Shown: one piece after another, positions 7,984-16,183 of the stretch
Position numbering within the stretch: the stretch's first letter is position 1
Layout: each line of letters begins with the position of its first letter
From: Bacillus_BD oryzisoli_A
Lineage (GTDB): Bacteria; Bacillota; Bacilli; Bacillales; Cytobacillaceae
Assembly: GCF_043641075.1 (NCBI RefSeq)
Contig: NZ_JBHZRC010000001.1
Coordinates: 186,001-250,000, forward strand
Direction: 5' to 3'
DNA length: 64,000 nt
Made by a program: the position numbers and the translations under genes
Notes under the pieces: model-generated
Told to the model about the DNA's origin: nothing
The model's database searches: none
The model's input: the letters and a program-made list of their open reading frames with translations, nothing else

Positions 7984-8778
7984 ATGTTTAAAGGTGCATT
8001 TTTATTCGCAGTAAATTTACTTGAAAAAAAAATAACAATTGGTTCGGTCATTACATCAAGGTATGAAATTGTCAAGTTTCTTGGCAGAGGAAGCTACGGA
8101 AGCAGCTATTTAGTCTATGATAAAAAGAAACAAAGTGAGGCTGTTTTAAAATTTTTACGTATGCACAGAAGGTTGAAGAAATCAGGAAGACTGGCCTTTG
8201 AACACGAGCAGCAGCTGCTTAAAGAAATCCAGCACCCATACTTTCCGCAATTTTTTGAAAAGGGAGAATATAACGGAAAACCTTTTTTTACGATGGAATA
8301 TGTAAATGGCAAGACATTTGAGGAATTAATTTTTGAAGAAGGAAAGGCATACAGTGAAGCTGAATCATTTCAAATCGGCTATGAATTGCTGCAAATGATT
8401 GATTGGCTTCATTCGAATGGTATTATTCACCGTGACATCCGAATTCCAAATGTCATGCTTGATCAACAGCGTTTAAGATTAATTGATTTTGGACTTGCAC
8501 GGAGATATGACACAAATAAGCTGCCTGCAGTGCCTCTCGATTACATCAAACGGGCTATTTCTCCGGTGAGTGATTTTTATGCTTTAGGTCATTTTCTATT
8601 ATTTCTTTTATATTCAACCTATGATGTAAAGGGAAATGAACGTGAAAAAAGCTGGGAGGAGGAATTGAGTTTATCCTTTCAGGCAATAAAGGTGATTCGA
8701 AAATTATTAGCCATCGAGGATCCCTATCAATCCTGCAGTGAAATTGCACAGGATGTTTTACCTATTATTCATTCTTAG
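7984..8778 (+). CDS. Serine/threonine protein kinase, compact Hanks type
   Basis: Single-domain eukaryotic-like kinase of 264 aa without a transmembrane segment or PASTA repeats. The glycine loop is GRGSYGSSY, the ATP-binding lysine is in AVLKFL, the catalytic loop is HRDIRIPN and the metal site is DFG (LIDFGLA). The catalytic loop has Arg two residues after the catalytic Asp, where Lys is usual. RBS AAAGGA precedes ATG 7984. It sits between a tiny serine-rich protein gene and spo0M, which suggests a sporulation-related signalling role, not shown directly. Confidence 0.85.
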   Translation: MFKGAFLFAVNLLEKKITIGSVITSRYEIVKFLGRGSYGSSYLVYDKKKQSEAVLKFLRMHRRLKKSGRLAFEHEQQLLKEIQHPYFPQFFEKGEYNGKPFFTMEYVNGKTFEELIFEEGKAYSEAESFQIGYELLQMIDWLHSNGIIHRDIRIPNVMLDQQRLRLIDFGLARRYDTNKLPAVPLDYIKRAISPVSDFYALGHFLLFLLYSTYDVKGNEREKSWEEELSLSFQAIKVIRKLLAIEDPYQSCSEIAQDVLPIIHS

Positions 8779-8819
8779 AAAAAAGTTTCAGAGGCCTTGA
8801 TAAAGGGAGGAAAAAGAAA

Positions 8820-9590
8820 ATGTCATTTTTTAATAAGGTGTTAGCAAGTGTTGGAATTGGTGCGGCAACCGTCGATACAAAGCTTGAGAGGGATCGAGTA
8901 TTTCCTGGTGAAGAGATCAAAGGAGTTGTTGAGATTCGCGGTGGAAATGTTGAACAGCAAATTGATGATATTTATCTTTCTGTGAACACGCAATATAGTA
9001 AGGAATCAGATGATAAAAAATATTATGTAACCGCAGTAATTGAGCGTATACGCTTAGCATCTGGCTTTACTGTCGCAGCTAAGGAAACTCGTGAAATTCC
9101 ATTCTCTTTTCGGTTGCCGTTAGAAACCCCCGTATCCATGGGCAAAGCGAAGGTATGGGTGGCAACTGGACTTGATATCAAAAATGCTGTTGATCCATCT
9201 GATAAGGATTACTTAAATGTTAAACCAAGTGCATTATTGGATGGTGTGTTAAATAGTATTACATCATTAGGTTTTCGCCTTCGTGAAGTAGAGTGTGAGC
9301 AAGCACCATATCATCTACGTGTTAAGTCTCCATTTGTACAGGAGTTTGAGTTTGTCCCAACCTCTGGTGCATTCCGTGGACTTCTGGATGAACTTGAACT
9401 GGTTTTTCTACCTACGTCAAATAATACAGCTGATTTGTATTTCCAGGTCGATCGGAAAGCACGTGGATTAGGTGGCTTTTTATCGGAAGCGCTTGAAATG
9501 GATGAAACAAATGTCCGCATGTCAGTTTCAACTGGCGATTTAGCAACATTACCGCAAAGTTTGCGATCTCTTTTACAAAAGTATTCGTAA
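8820..9590 (+). CDS. spo0M: Sporulation-control protein Spo0M
   Basis: Protein of 256 aa with an arrestin-like beta-sandwich fold. The N-terminus MSFFNKVLASVGIGAATVDT and the segment PGEEIKGVVEIRGG are family signatures. In B. subtilis Spo0M affects early sporulation and possibly cell division and motility. It follows the kinase by 41 bp with a good GGGAGG site, so kinase and spo0M are probably one operon, ended by the hairpin at 9598. Confidence 0.93.
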   Translation: MSFFNKVLASVGIGAATVDTKLERDRVFPGEEIKGVVEIRGGNVEQQIDDIYLSVNTQYSKESDDKKYYVTAVIERIRLASGFTVAAKETREIPFSFRLPLETPVSMGKAKVWVATGLDIKNAVDPSDKDYLNVKPSALLDGVLNSITSLGFRLREVECEQAPYHLRVKSPFVQEFEFVPTSGAFRGLLDELELVFLPTSNNTADLYFQVDRKARGLGGFLSEALEMDETNVRMSVSTGDLATLPQSLRSLLQKYS

Positions 9591-9597
9591 TTCGAGC

Positions 9598-9628
9598 AAA
9601 AGATGGTGCATGAAGCACCATCTTTTTT
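9598..9628 (+). terminator. Terminator after spo0M
   Basis: Perfect 12-bp stem AAAAGATGGTGC / GCACCATCTTTT with a 5-nt loop and a T run. Confidence 0.9.
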
Positions 9629-9761
9629 GCAAATTAGCCAAATTAGATAGGATTCGACAAAAATAGAAGAAATTCTTTAAAGGAATCGACACGTCTTTTC
9701 GCTAATACTTATAGTAAAAAATTATATGAGTATTTGGAAAAGTATGTGGGGGGAAATAAGA

Positions 9762-10070
9762 ATGTTGCTGGAATTATTACGAACAAGAAAAAAAGAATAC
9801 GATGTAACGATTTTTCAAACACCCATATTTAGACAGAAAAAGGGCTATCAGCAGGTATACAGACTCCAAATAGAAGGAATATCGCATAGTGATTGTTTGG
9901 ATGAAGTGTTTTCTCGTTTTAATATAACCGATCGAATTCCAACCGATTTTGAAGGCCGTTTTGTTGGCACTGGAGACATTTGCTTTATTGATGAGGGCAG
10001 AAAAGGCCAATACTATTATCAATTAAAACCAGGAGGCTGGGTGGAAGTAAATCGGATTCATGTTTGTTAA
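9762..10070 (+). CDS. yodL: YodL-like protein
   Basis: Protein of 102 aa that matches YodL over nearly its whole length: YDVTIFQTPIFRQKKGYQQV, DRIPTDFEGRFVGTGD and the end GGWVEVNRIHV are characteristic. In B. subtilis YodL was reported to affect cell shape through the MreB system when overproduced; that function is from memory. ATG 9762 is preferred over 9726 because GGGGGGA lies 7-8 bases before it. A terminator follows at once. Confidence 0.88.
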   Translation: MLLELLRTRKKEYDVTIFQTPIFRQKKGYQQVYRLQIEGISHSDCLDEVFSRFNITDRIPTDFEGRFVGTGDICFIDEGRKGQYYYQLKPGGWVEVNRIHVC

Positions 10071-10075
10071 TGAAA

Positions 10076-10099
10076 GAGAGGGGGGTTCCCCCTCTTTTT
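10076..10099 (+). terminator. Terminator after yodL
   Basis: Stem GAGGGGG / CCCCCTC with a 3-nt loop followed by seven or more T. Confidence 0.85.
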
Positions 10100-10103
10100 T
10101 TCT

Positions 10104-10238
10104 TTATTGATTATTTTTTCTTCCGCCTGTTGCCCTATTTTCTTTACCATGTGCTTCCTGCTCGGCAATAATGGCCTCTGGTGGAATATGGTTATTTTTC
10201 TTTGGTGAATTAATGCGATTACGATGTTTTTTTCCCAT
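10104..10238 (-). CDS. Small hydrophilic basic protein
   Basis: Predicted 44-aa protein with no hydrophobic segment: MGKKHRNRINSPKKNN at the start and GKENRATGGRKNNQ at the end. Ribosome binding site AGGAGG is well placed before ATG 10238. It converges with yodL. Size and composition resemble minor small spore proteins of Bacillus, but I do not recognise it as a named family, so this is only an analogy. Confidence 0.65.
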   Translation of the reverse strand: MGKKHRNRINSPKKNNHIPPEAIIAEQEAHGKENRATGGRKNNQ

Positions 10239-10382
10239 AATATCCTCCTGAATAATGAAATTAACATATGGTTAGGAAGTTGCTACAAATAGTAGTATTA
10301 ACTCTACAAGGTATCTTCATGCAGATGAAAGTGCTTGGTCAAATATGGCAGAAAATTCATTATTGGAAGCCCTATTGGAAGA

Positions 10383-10401
10383 GAGCCGTTCGGCTCTTTT
10401 T
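10383..10401 (+). terminator. Orphan terminator-like hairpin
   Basis: Stem GAGCCG / CGGCTC with a 2-nt gap followed by TTTTT. No supported gene ends upstream on this strand, so what it terminates is unclear. Confidence 0.5.
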
Positions 10402-10513
10402 GTCTTCATAGGACTTCATCACTATTCTACTGCGTCCATGAATTAAGTCTCGTATTTAGTTGGAAAAATGATAGAATAAAGAATGAAGTTTTTAAAAAGA
10501 TAAGGTGGTTAAC

Positions 10514-11323
10514 ATGAAGAAATTTGCAGTAACGATAGGCAGTCTTGTGCTTCTAACGGGATGTAATGGTATTCCATTTCTCGAACAGGAAACAGTTAAG
10601 CAGGAAGCGCAAGCACCTTCAGAAGAACATAAGGTAACTGAAAGTGCTAGTAATAGTGAACTGGACAATTCTGAAGGATTCGTTTTAGAGTCCGATTACT
10701 TTAATAATATTGCGGTCATAAACGGTAAAAATGTGATTCAAAATCCAACTAATATAATGGTTCTTGTTAATAAGGAATTTGCTCTGCCAGATGGTTATGC
10801 GCCAGATGATTTAGTGCGGCCAAACGTTGCCTTTTCATTTGGTGATCAAGATATTGAAAAAAGTTATTTACGTAAAGAGGCAGCAGATGCGCTAGAAAGG
10901 ATGTTTGGAGATGCAGCAAACAATGGGATCCAACTTTTTGCTGTATCCGGATATCGCTCATTTGACAGACAACAGCAGGTATTTGATGCGGAGGTGAGTA
11001 GAGTGGGTGAGGAGCTTGCTGTCCAGGCAGTAGCGGTTCCAGGCTTTAGTGAACACCAGACAGGTCTTTCGATGGATATTTCCAGTGAAAGTGCCGGTTT
11101 CGCTCTGTCAGAGGAATTCGGTGAAACAGTAGAAGGTAAATGGCTGCATGAAAACGCACATCGTTTTGGATTCATTCTTCGCTATCCAAGTGGAAAAGAA
11201 GGGATTACAGAATATCAATATGAATCATGGCATTATCGTTATGTAGGAGTAAAAGCGGCTGCTGAAATATATGAGAACGACTTAACACTTGAAGAGTACT
11301 TTAATAAAGTGAAGAAAATATAA
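10514..11323 (+). CDS. D-alanyl-D-alanine carboxypeptidase, VanY family lipoprotein (YodJ-like)
   Basis: Zinc D,D-carboxypeptidase that trims the terminal D-Ala of peptidoglycan stem peptides. The N-terminus is a lipoprotein signal with lipobox LLTGC (Cys about residue 19), followed by a low-complexity linker to about residue 60. The VanY/LAS domain has SGYRSFDRQQ, the zinc motif SEHQTGLSMD (HxxxxxxD) and the second histidine in SWHYRYVG. ATG 10514 follows AAGGTGG; the GTG at 10505 is less likely. It precedes a CtpA protease gene, as yodJ does in B. subtilis. Confidence 0.9.
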   Translation: MKKFAVTIGSLVLLTGCNGIPFLEQETVKQEAQAPSEEHKVTESASNSELDNSEGFVLESDYFNNIAVINGKNVIQNPTNIMVLVNKEFALPDGYAPDDLVRPNVAFSFGDQDIEKSYLRKEAADALERMFGDAANNGIQLFAVSGYRSFDRQQQVFDAEVSRVGEELAVQAVAVPGFSEHQTGLSMDISSESAGFALSEEFGETVEGKWLHENAHRFGFILRYPSGKEGITEYQYESWHYRYVGVKAAAEIYENDLTLEEYFNKVKKI

Positions 11324-11509
11324 CGATTGCTGTCATGTAATCGGGTGCTGTTGTATTCGGTGGGATACCGAATTACAAAAACATCGCTTTTTTGAAGATT
11401 GTTCATTTTTTTTGTTAAAATCATTATAAAAATGTTATTCTAAAAAGTAAGGAATGAATGAGCCTGTCTAACAGGTTGTTAGTTTGAATCATGAAAGTGG
11501 TGAACGTGG

Positions 11510-12976
11510 TTGGAAAATGAAAATGTAAACAAAGAAACTCAGGAACAAAAATCCGGGTTTATTCGCATGAAAAGATTTCATTTTATCATGCTGCTATTTT
11601 TTGTTGTCTTTCTCTCAGCTGGTATTACAACCGTTGCATTAGCTTTTGGAGATGAAAAGGCTGTAACGGTAGCTGCTAATCGAAGTGAATTTGACAAGTT
11701 GTATGCAGCATTTGATACGTTGAAAAATAATTATTATGAAAAAGTAGATCAAGAAAAAATGATTAACGGCGCAATCAATGGAATGGTAGAATCTCTTGAT
11801 GATCCATATTCTGACTATATGGATTCAGAGGAAGCAAAAGGGTTTCATGAGAGTATTTCGTCATCATTTGAAGGAATTGGAGCGGAAATTCAGGAACAGG
11901 ATGGTAATATTACAATCGTTTCCCCAATAAAGGACTCCCCTGCTGAAAAAGCAGGCCTAAAACCAAATGATAAAGTAATTAGCGTTGATGGAAAAAGCAT
12001 TCAAGGAATGAGTGCTACAGAAGCCGTTCTATTAATTCGCGGTGAAAAGGGGACAACCGTTAAGTTATCCATACAACGTCCTGGTGTCGAAGACCTGATG
12101 GAAGTTCCAATTGTAAGAGATACAATTCCGATTGAAACAGTTTACGGAGAAATGCTAGAAGACGGAATTGCAAAAGTACAGATTACCTCCTTCTCTGAAA
12201 ATACAGCAAAAGAACTTGTTAGTACCTTACAAACTATGAAGGATCAAGGGATGAAAGGTTTAATACTTGATTTAAGACAAAATCCGGGAGGCTTATTAGA
12301 CCAAGCCATAGCGATTTCAAGTTTATTCCTTCCTGATAATGAGGTTGTTGTCCAAGTAGAGGATCGTGATGGGAATAAACAAGAAATGAAATCCTCGAAA
12401 ACCAAAGAAAATCCAGGTGTTCCATTAGTAGTGGTGACTGATAAAGGTAGTGCAAGCGCATCGGAAATACTAGCTGCAGCGGTTAAAGAATCTGGCAACG
12501 CTACACTTGTCGGTGAAACAACGTTTGGGAAGGGTACCGTTCAAAAGGCGCAGGATTTCAGTGATGGCTCTAATTTGAAATTTACAACTGAAAAATGGTT
12601 AACGCCAAAGGGTAATTGGATTCATAAGAAAGGAATTAAACCAGATATTGAAGTAGCATTACCTGATTATGCATCCTTAACATTAATAAACCCAGAAACA
12701 GAACTTAAAATATCCTCTTCATCTTCTGAAGTAAAAACAGCTCAACAAATGCTAAAGGCTCTAGGCTATGAACCAGGCAGGGAAGATGGTTTCTTTGATG
12801 AAAAAACAGAAGAAGCAGTAAAAAACTTCCAAAATGCGAAAGGGATTGAAGCAACTGGTATTTTAACCGGAAGCTCAACGACTGCATTAATGGAGGGGCT
12901 GCGTGAACAAATTAAAGCAAATGATACACAGATAGTAAAAGCAGTTGAAGTATTAAAAGGAAAGATAGCACAATAA
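11510..12976 (+). CDS. ctpA: C-terminal processing serine protease (S41, CtpA)
   Basis: Membrane-anchored S41 peptidase. A transmembrane anchor (about residues 24-46) is followed by an N-terminal helical part, a PDZ domain (about 110-185), the S41 core with the catalytic serine in GSASASEILAAA and lysine in TFGKGTVQ, and a C-terminal peptidoglycan-binding domain (about 410-475, AQQMLKALGYEPG). TTG start at 11510 with AAAGTGGTG as ribosome binding site. The wall-binding domain and VanY neighbour point to work in the cell wall zone. Confidence 0.92.
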   Translation: MENENVNKETQEQKSGFIRMKRFHFIMLLFFVVFLSAGITTVALAFGDEKAVTVAANRSEFDKLYAAFDTLKNNYYEKVDQEKMINGAINGMVESLDDPYSDYMDSEEAKGFHESISSSFEGIGAEIQEQDGNITIVSPIKDSPAEKAGLKPNDKVISVDGKSIQGMSATEAVLLIRGEKGTTVKLSIQRPGVEDLMEVPIVRDTIPIETVYGEMLEDGIAKVQITSFSENTAKELVSTLQTMKDQGMKGLILDLRQNPGGLLDQAIAISSLFLPDNEVVVQVEDRDGNKQEMKSSKTKENPGVPLVVVTDKGSASASEILAAAVKESGNATLVGETTFGKGTVQKAQDFSDGSNLKFTTEKWLTPKGNWIHKKGIKPDIEVALPDYASLTLINPETELKISSSSSEVKTAQQMLKALGYEPGREDGFFDEKTEEAVKNFQNAKGIEATGILTGSSTTALMEGLREQIKANDTQIVKAVEVLKGKIAQ

Positions 12977-12980
12977 CTAA

Positions 12981-13006
12981 AAAACTCTCCAATTGGAGAG
13001 TTTTTT
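12981..13006 (+). terminator. Terminator after ctpA
   Basis: Stem AACTCTCC / GGAGAGTT with the AATT loop region and six T. Confidence 0.88.
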
Positions 13007-13050
13007 GTGGGTCTAGGCAGTCATGGAGTTAGACAATTGGAGGTCCTAAC

Positions 13051-13959
13051 ATGAATAAAACAGAAATCTACTTATTATCTGGTTTTCTTGGTAGCGGGAA
13101 GACCACATTACTAAAAAATCTATTGCAGCAGGAAAAACAGGCTGGCCGAAAAGTAGCTGTATTAATGAATGAACTTGGCAGTGTTTCGATAGATTCTGAT
13201 GCTGTTCAGGATGATGTCCCTTTAAAAGAATTATTAGACGGCTGTATTTGCTGTACCATTTCGGACAAGCTGGAGGCACAGCTGCAAGGGCTGCTAGTAG
13301 AGAGTAATCCGGAGGTTATTTATATTGAGGCGACAGGTGCTGCACATCCTGTTGAAGTGCTAGATGCGGTAGTATCACCGATATTCGCAGAAAAAATTGA
13401 CTTTAAAGGGATTATTACAACGGTGGATAGTAAACGCTGGCTTGACCGAAAAAAGCTTAGTCCTCAAATTCAACAATTACTCACAGAGCAGGTCAAGCAT
13501 GCTAATTTATTAGTAGTGAATAAAACAGATATGTTAAGTGAGGAAGAGCAAGCAAAAATTAGCATGGATATTTCAATGATCAATCATCATGCATTTACTA
13601 TTTTAACGACCTATTCGAAGGTTCCCATTCAAGAAGTGAGGAAGATAGGCTTTTCAAATGAAAAGAAGAACCACGTTCATATCGATCTCCATTTGCGAAC
13701 GTTTGTTTATCATTTTAAACGTCATATTATTCTGGATGACTTCGAAAATTTTCTTAAATCAATGCCGGATACAATCTATCGCATTAAAGGCTATGTGAAG
13801 TTTGCAGAAAACAGCTATCCGTATCTTTTTCAATATTCCTATGGTATGCCTCTTTATATGAAGGAATATATGAACATGCCGTTAAATCTCGTGTTTATCG
13901 GGGAGGAAATGGACTGGAACGTACTTGCAGCACAACTCACAGCGATGGAAGAAAAGTAA
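13051..13959 (+). CDS. CobW/COG0523 family GTPase
   Basis: G3E P-loop GTPase, a likely metal chaperone of the YjiA/ZagA group. Walker A is GFLGSGKTTLL, the metal motif is CICC (in DGCICCTIS), Walker B-like region is VIYIEATGAAHP and the guanine motif is NKTD. The C-terminal CobW domain covers about residues 210-295. At 302 aa it is shorter than zinc-regulated ZagA/YciC proteins and closer to YjiA. I see no clear Zur box upstream. The metal is not known. GGAGGT precedes ATG 13051. Confidence 0.88.
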   Translation: MNKTEIYLLSGFLGSGKTTLLKNLLQQEKQAGRKVAVLMNELGSVSIDSDAVQDDVPLKELLDGCICCTISDKLEAQLQGLLVESNPEVIYIEATGAAHPVEVLDAVVSPIFAEKIDFKGIITTVDSKRWLDRKKLSPQIQQLLTEQVKHANLLVVNKTDMLSEEEQAKISMDISMINHHAFTILTTYSKVPIQEVRKIGFSNEKKNHVHIDLHLRTFVYHFKRHIILDDFENFLKSMPDTIYRIKGYVKFAENSYPYLFQYSYGMPLYMKEYMNMPLNLVFIGEEMDWNVLAAQLTAMEEK

Positions 13960-13985
13960 AGCAGCCTGATGATAGAAAAAGCGTT

Positions 13986-14035
13986 AAAGCCTAAACCATG
14001 TTTGATAAAAGCATTGTTTAGGCTTTTCGCTTTTT
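13986..14035 (+). terminator. Terminator after the CobW gene
   Basis: Stem AAAGCCTAAAC / GTTTAGGCTTT with a roughly 18-nt loop, then a T-rich tract. Confidence 0.75.
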
Positions 14036-14058
14036 AAAACAAGAAGGGAATGAAATAG

Positions 14059-14301
14059 CTATTTCATTTCACCGAATTTAACAAAGGTCCTTTCATCCTC
14101 AATTAATCCACAGGCAGCACATTGTACTCTTAATTCTGGTCCCCGGTAGGGCATATGAAATGCACTTAAATTCTCATTTGAATATTCTTCAAGTATCCCG
14201 CCAGTGCTTGGGTCCATTTTCACGGATTGCGGTACTTGCCTAATCAAATTAAAACGGCTTTTATTTGTTTTGCAATTTGGACAGCGATATGGTGTTGTCA
14301 T
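14059..14301 (-). CDS. Small zinc-ribbon protein
   Basis: Predicted 80-aa soluble protein with two Cys-x2-Cys pairs, YRCPNC near residue 5 and QCAAC near 63, consistent with one zinc ribbon. The middle part contains FNLIRQVPQSVKMDP. The start at 14301 (MTTPYRCPNC) follows GGAAGGGAG; the longer frame to 14343 lacks such a site. It is convergent with the CobW gene, a possible metal link, but the function is unknown. Confidence 0.7.
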   Translation of the reverse strand: MTTPYRCPNCKTNKSRFNLIRQVPQSVKMDPSTGGILEEYSNENLSAFHMPYRGPELRVQCAACGLIEDERTFVKFGEMK

Positions 14302-14535
14302 TAGAATCTCCCTTCCAAATATCATTAGATTTATTTTTTGCAAATAGTTTTTTATTTATGTAAAAATAGGAGTAGATAGTCATAATATGCGTTGAAATAA
14401 TGATCAATTCATTCGTTTACATCTTGCATCAATTGATGATTTGAATAAATTGCTATAATTAATAAGAGAAATTTCACAGTTTTCTCACAAGTTATTTATA
14501 TAATGCTAGGATAAAATAGAGTCAGGAGCTATAGC

Positions 14536-15498
14536 ATGAAAAAAGTAATCAGCGTTTTCATCATCCTGTTATTCATTCTAGCAGCCTGTTCAAATAAAGA
14601 ATATCAACCAATACCGAATGATAAGGATCTAATCATAAGTATTAATATTAAAGATTCAACCATTTCCTTTATTGATGCAGCTGGGAAAAAGAAATTACAG
14701 CAATGGGAAATGGAAAAACCCTATTCGGGCGGAATGCTATTCCCCGATGGAAATACCTTGCTGCTATATGGGAAACAGATCGATACGGTTGATCTATATT
14801 CTTTATCTACAGGTACACAACTGTCAAGCTGGCAGACAGGTAAAGGAATAGTAAATGCGTATGTCTTAAAAAATGAAAAGGAAATCGTATTTGCAGACCA
14901 AGAACGAAATCTAGCACGATTTTTTTCGTTAAAGGGGAAAGAGCTTTTCGCTATTTCGACGAACGCTAAGCCGTTTACCATTTTAGAAAGTCATAATAAG
15001 CTGTTCGTATTAAATATTAGCTCTGAAGTACTTACGGTTATTAATGTAAAGGAAAAAGCTAAACAGGATGATATTAGAATTCATCCGTATGCTGCTGGGG
15101 GCTTATTGTTAGAAGAAAGGAATGAGCTATGGATTGGTGGACATGGAGTAGGAACAGACATAGAATCGAATATCCATGTATATGATTTGACCTCCGGAAA
15201 TCTAATCAATACCTATTATGCACCGATGATGCCGATAAACTTTGCGAAATGGAAAGAATATATTTTTGTTCTCAGTCATGGTTCAAATATGCTGTATAAA
15301 TTAACAGAGACAGGCGAGCAGGTCATGTCAATTAAAATTGGCGCAAATCCATTTGAACTAGTTGTCTATCAAAATGATCTGATTGCTGCTGGCTATGACA
15401 GTGATGAAATCTACTTTATTAACCCTATAAATCTAAAAATAATACAAAAGGTAAATGTGGGAGAAGGCCCTTTTCAACTGATTGTAAGGGAGAGGTAA
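14536..15498 (+). CDS. Lipoprotein with beta-propeller (YVTN-like) repeats
   Basis: Extracytoplasmic lipoprotein: lipobox ILAACS with the acylated Cys near residue 18. The mature part (about 300 aa) shows blades of a seven-bladed propeller, such as NPFELVVYQNDLIAAGYDS and GPFQLIVRER, as in YncE-like proteins. It is the first gene of a four-gene set with a response regulator (4-bp gap), histidine kinase and a second lipoprotein, so it may supply or modulate the signal. The ligand is unknown. Confidence 0.75.
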   Translation: MKKVISVFIILLFILAACSNKEYQPIPNDKDLIISINIKDSTISFIDAAGKKKLQQWEMEKPYSGGMLFPDGNTLLLYGKQIDTVDLYSLSTGTQLSSWQTGKGIVNAYVLKNEKEIVFADQERNLARFFSLKGKELFAISTNAKPFTILESHNKLFVLNISSEVLTVINVKEKAKQDDIRIHPYAAGGLLLEERNELWIGGHGVGTDIESNIHVYDLTSGNLINTYYAPMMPINFAKWKEYIFVLSHGSNMLYKLTETGEQVMSIKIGANPFELVVYQNDLIAAGYDSDEIYFINPINLKIIQKVNVGEGPFQLIVRER

Positions 15499-15502
15499 CA
15501 AA

Positions 15503-16183
15503 ATGACGAAATATCGAATCTTATTAATTGATGATGAAGAAGACATGCGTCATTTAACGCAAATGTATCTTGAAAATTCAGGCTTTGAATGCATTCAAGC
15601 AGAAGGTGGAAATGCAGCCTATAAAGTCCTTCAGGAAGAAACAATTGATTTAATATTACTTGATATTATGATGCCTGAAGAAGACGGCTTTCAAGTATGT
15701 CAAACGATTCTTAAAAACTATGATATACCTATTATTTTTCTTTCTGCAAAGGGGGAAGAATGGGATAAAGTTCGAGCTTTCCAATTAGGAGGTGACGACT
15801 ATATTGTCAAACCATTCAGTCCTGGTGAAATGGTGGCAAGAATCCAAGCTGTATTACGCCGCTTTAATCAACAGCATCAACAGGAAGATTTGCAAAAAAT
15901 TGGTACTATTACCCTCAATCAGCATGCAAGGACAGTGATGGTAGATAACAATGTTGTTCCGTTGACATTAAAGGAATATGAATTGCTATTATTTTTAATA
16001 GAACATCAGCATCAGGCGTTAAGTAGAGAGCAGCTTTTAGAAAAAGTCTGGGGTATGGACTATATTGGCAGTTTGCGCACTGTAGATACCCATATCAAAA
16101 CACTTCGAATGAAACTTGGACTTGCAGACTATATTCAAACGGTTTGGGGAATAGGTTATAAATTTGAGGTAAAAGAAACATGA
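15503..16183 (+). CDS. Two-component response regulator, OmpR/PhoB family
   Basis: Receiver domain (about residues 4-118) with acidic pocket DDEED, phosphoacceptor Asp in LLDIMMPEEDG and Lys in IVKPFSPGE, then a winged-helix DNA-binding domain (about 130-225) ending VWGIGYKFE. ATG 15503 follows GGGAGAGG. The gene overlaps the downstream kinase by 4 bp (ATGA), so they are translationally coupled. Target genes probably include the flanking lipoproteins. Confidence 0.95.
   Translation: MTKYRILLIDDEEDMRHLTQMYLENSGFECIQAEGGNAAYKVLQEETIDLILLDIMMPEEDGFQVCQTILKNYDIPIIFLSAKGEEWDKVRAFQLGGDDYIVKPFSPGEMVARIQAVLRRFNQQHQQEDLQKIGTITLNQHARTVMVDNNVVPLTLKEYELLLFLIEHQHQALSREQLLEKVWGMDYIGSLRTVDTHIKTLRMKLGLADYIQTVWGIGYKFEVKET

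Noticed and set aside
10319..10411. 30-codon plus-strand frame (basic, Trp-rich) before the VanY gene
   Set aside because: No good ribosome binding site and a terminator-like hairpin lies inside the frame.
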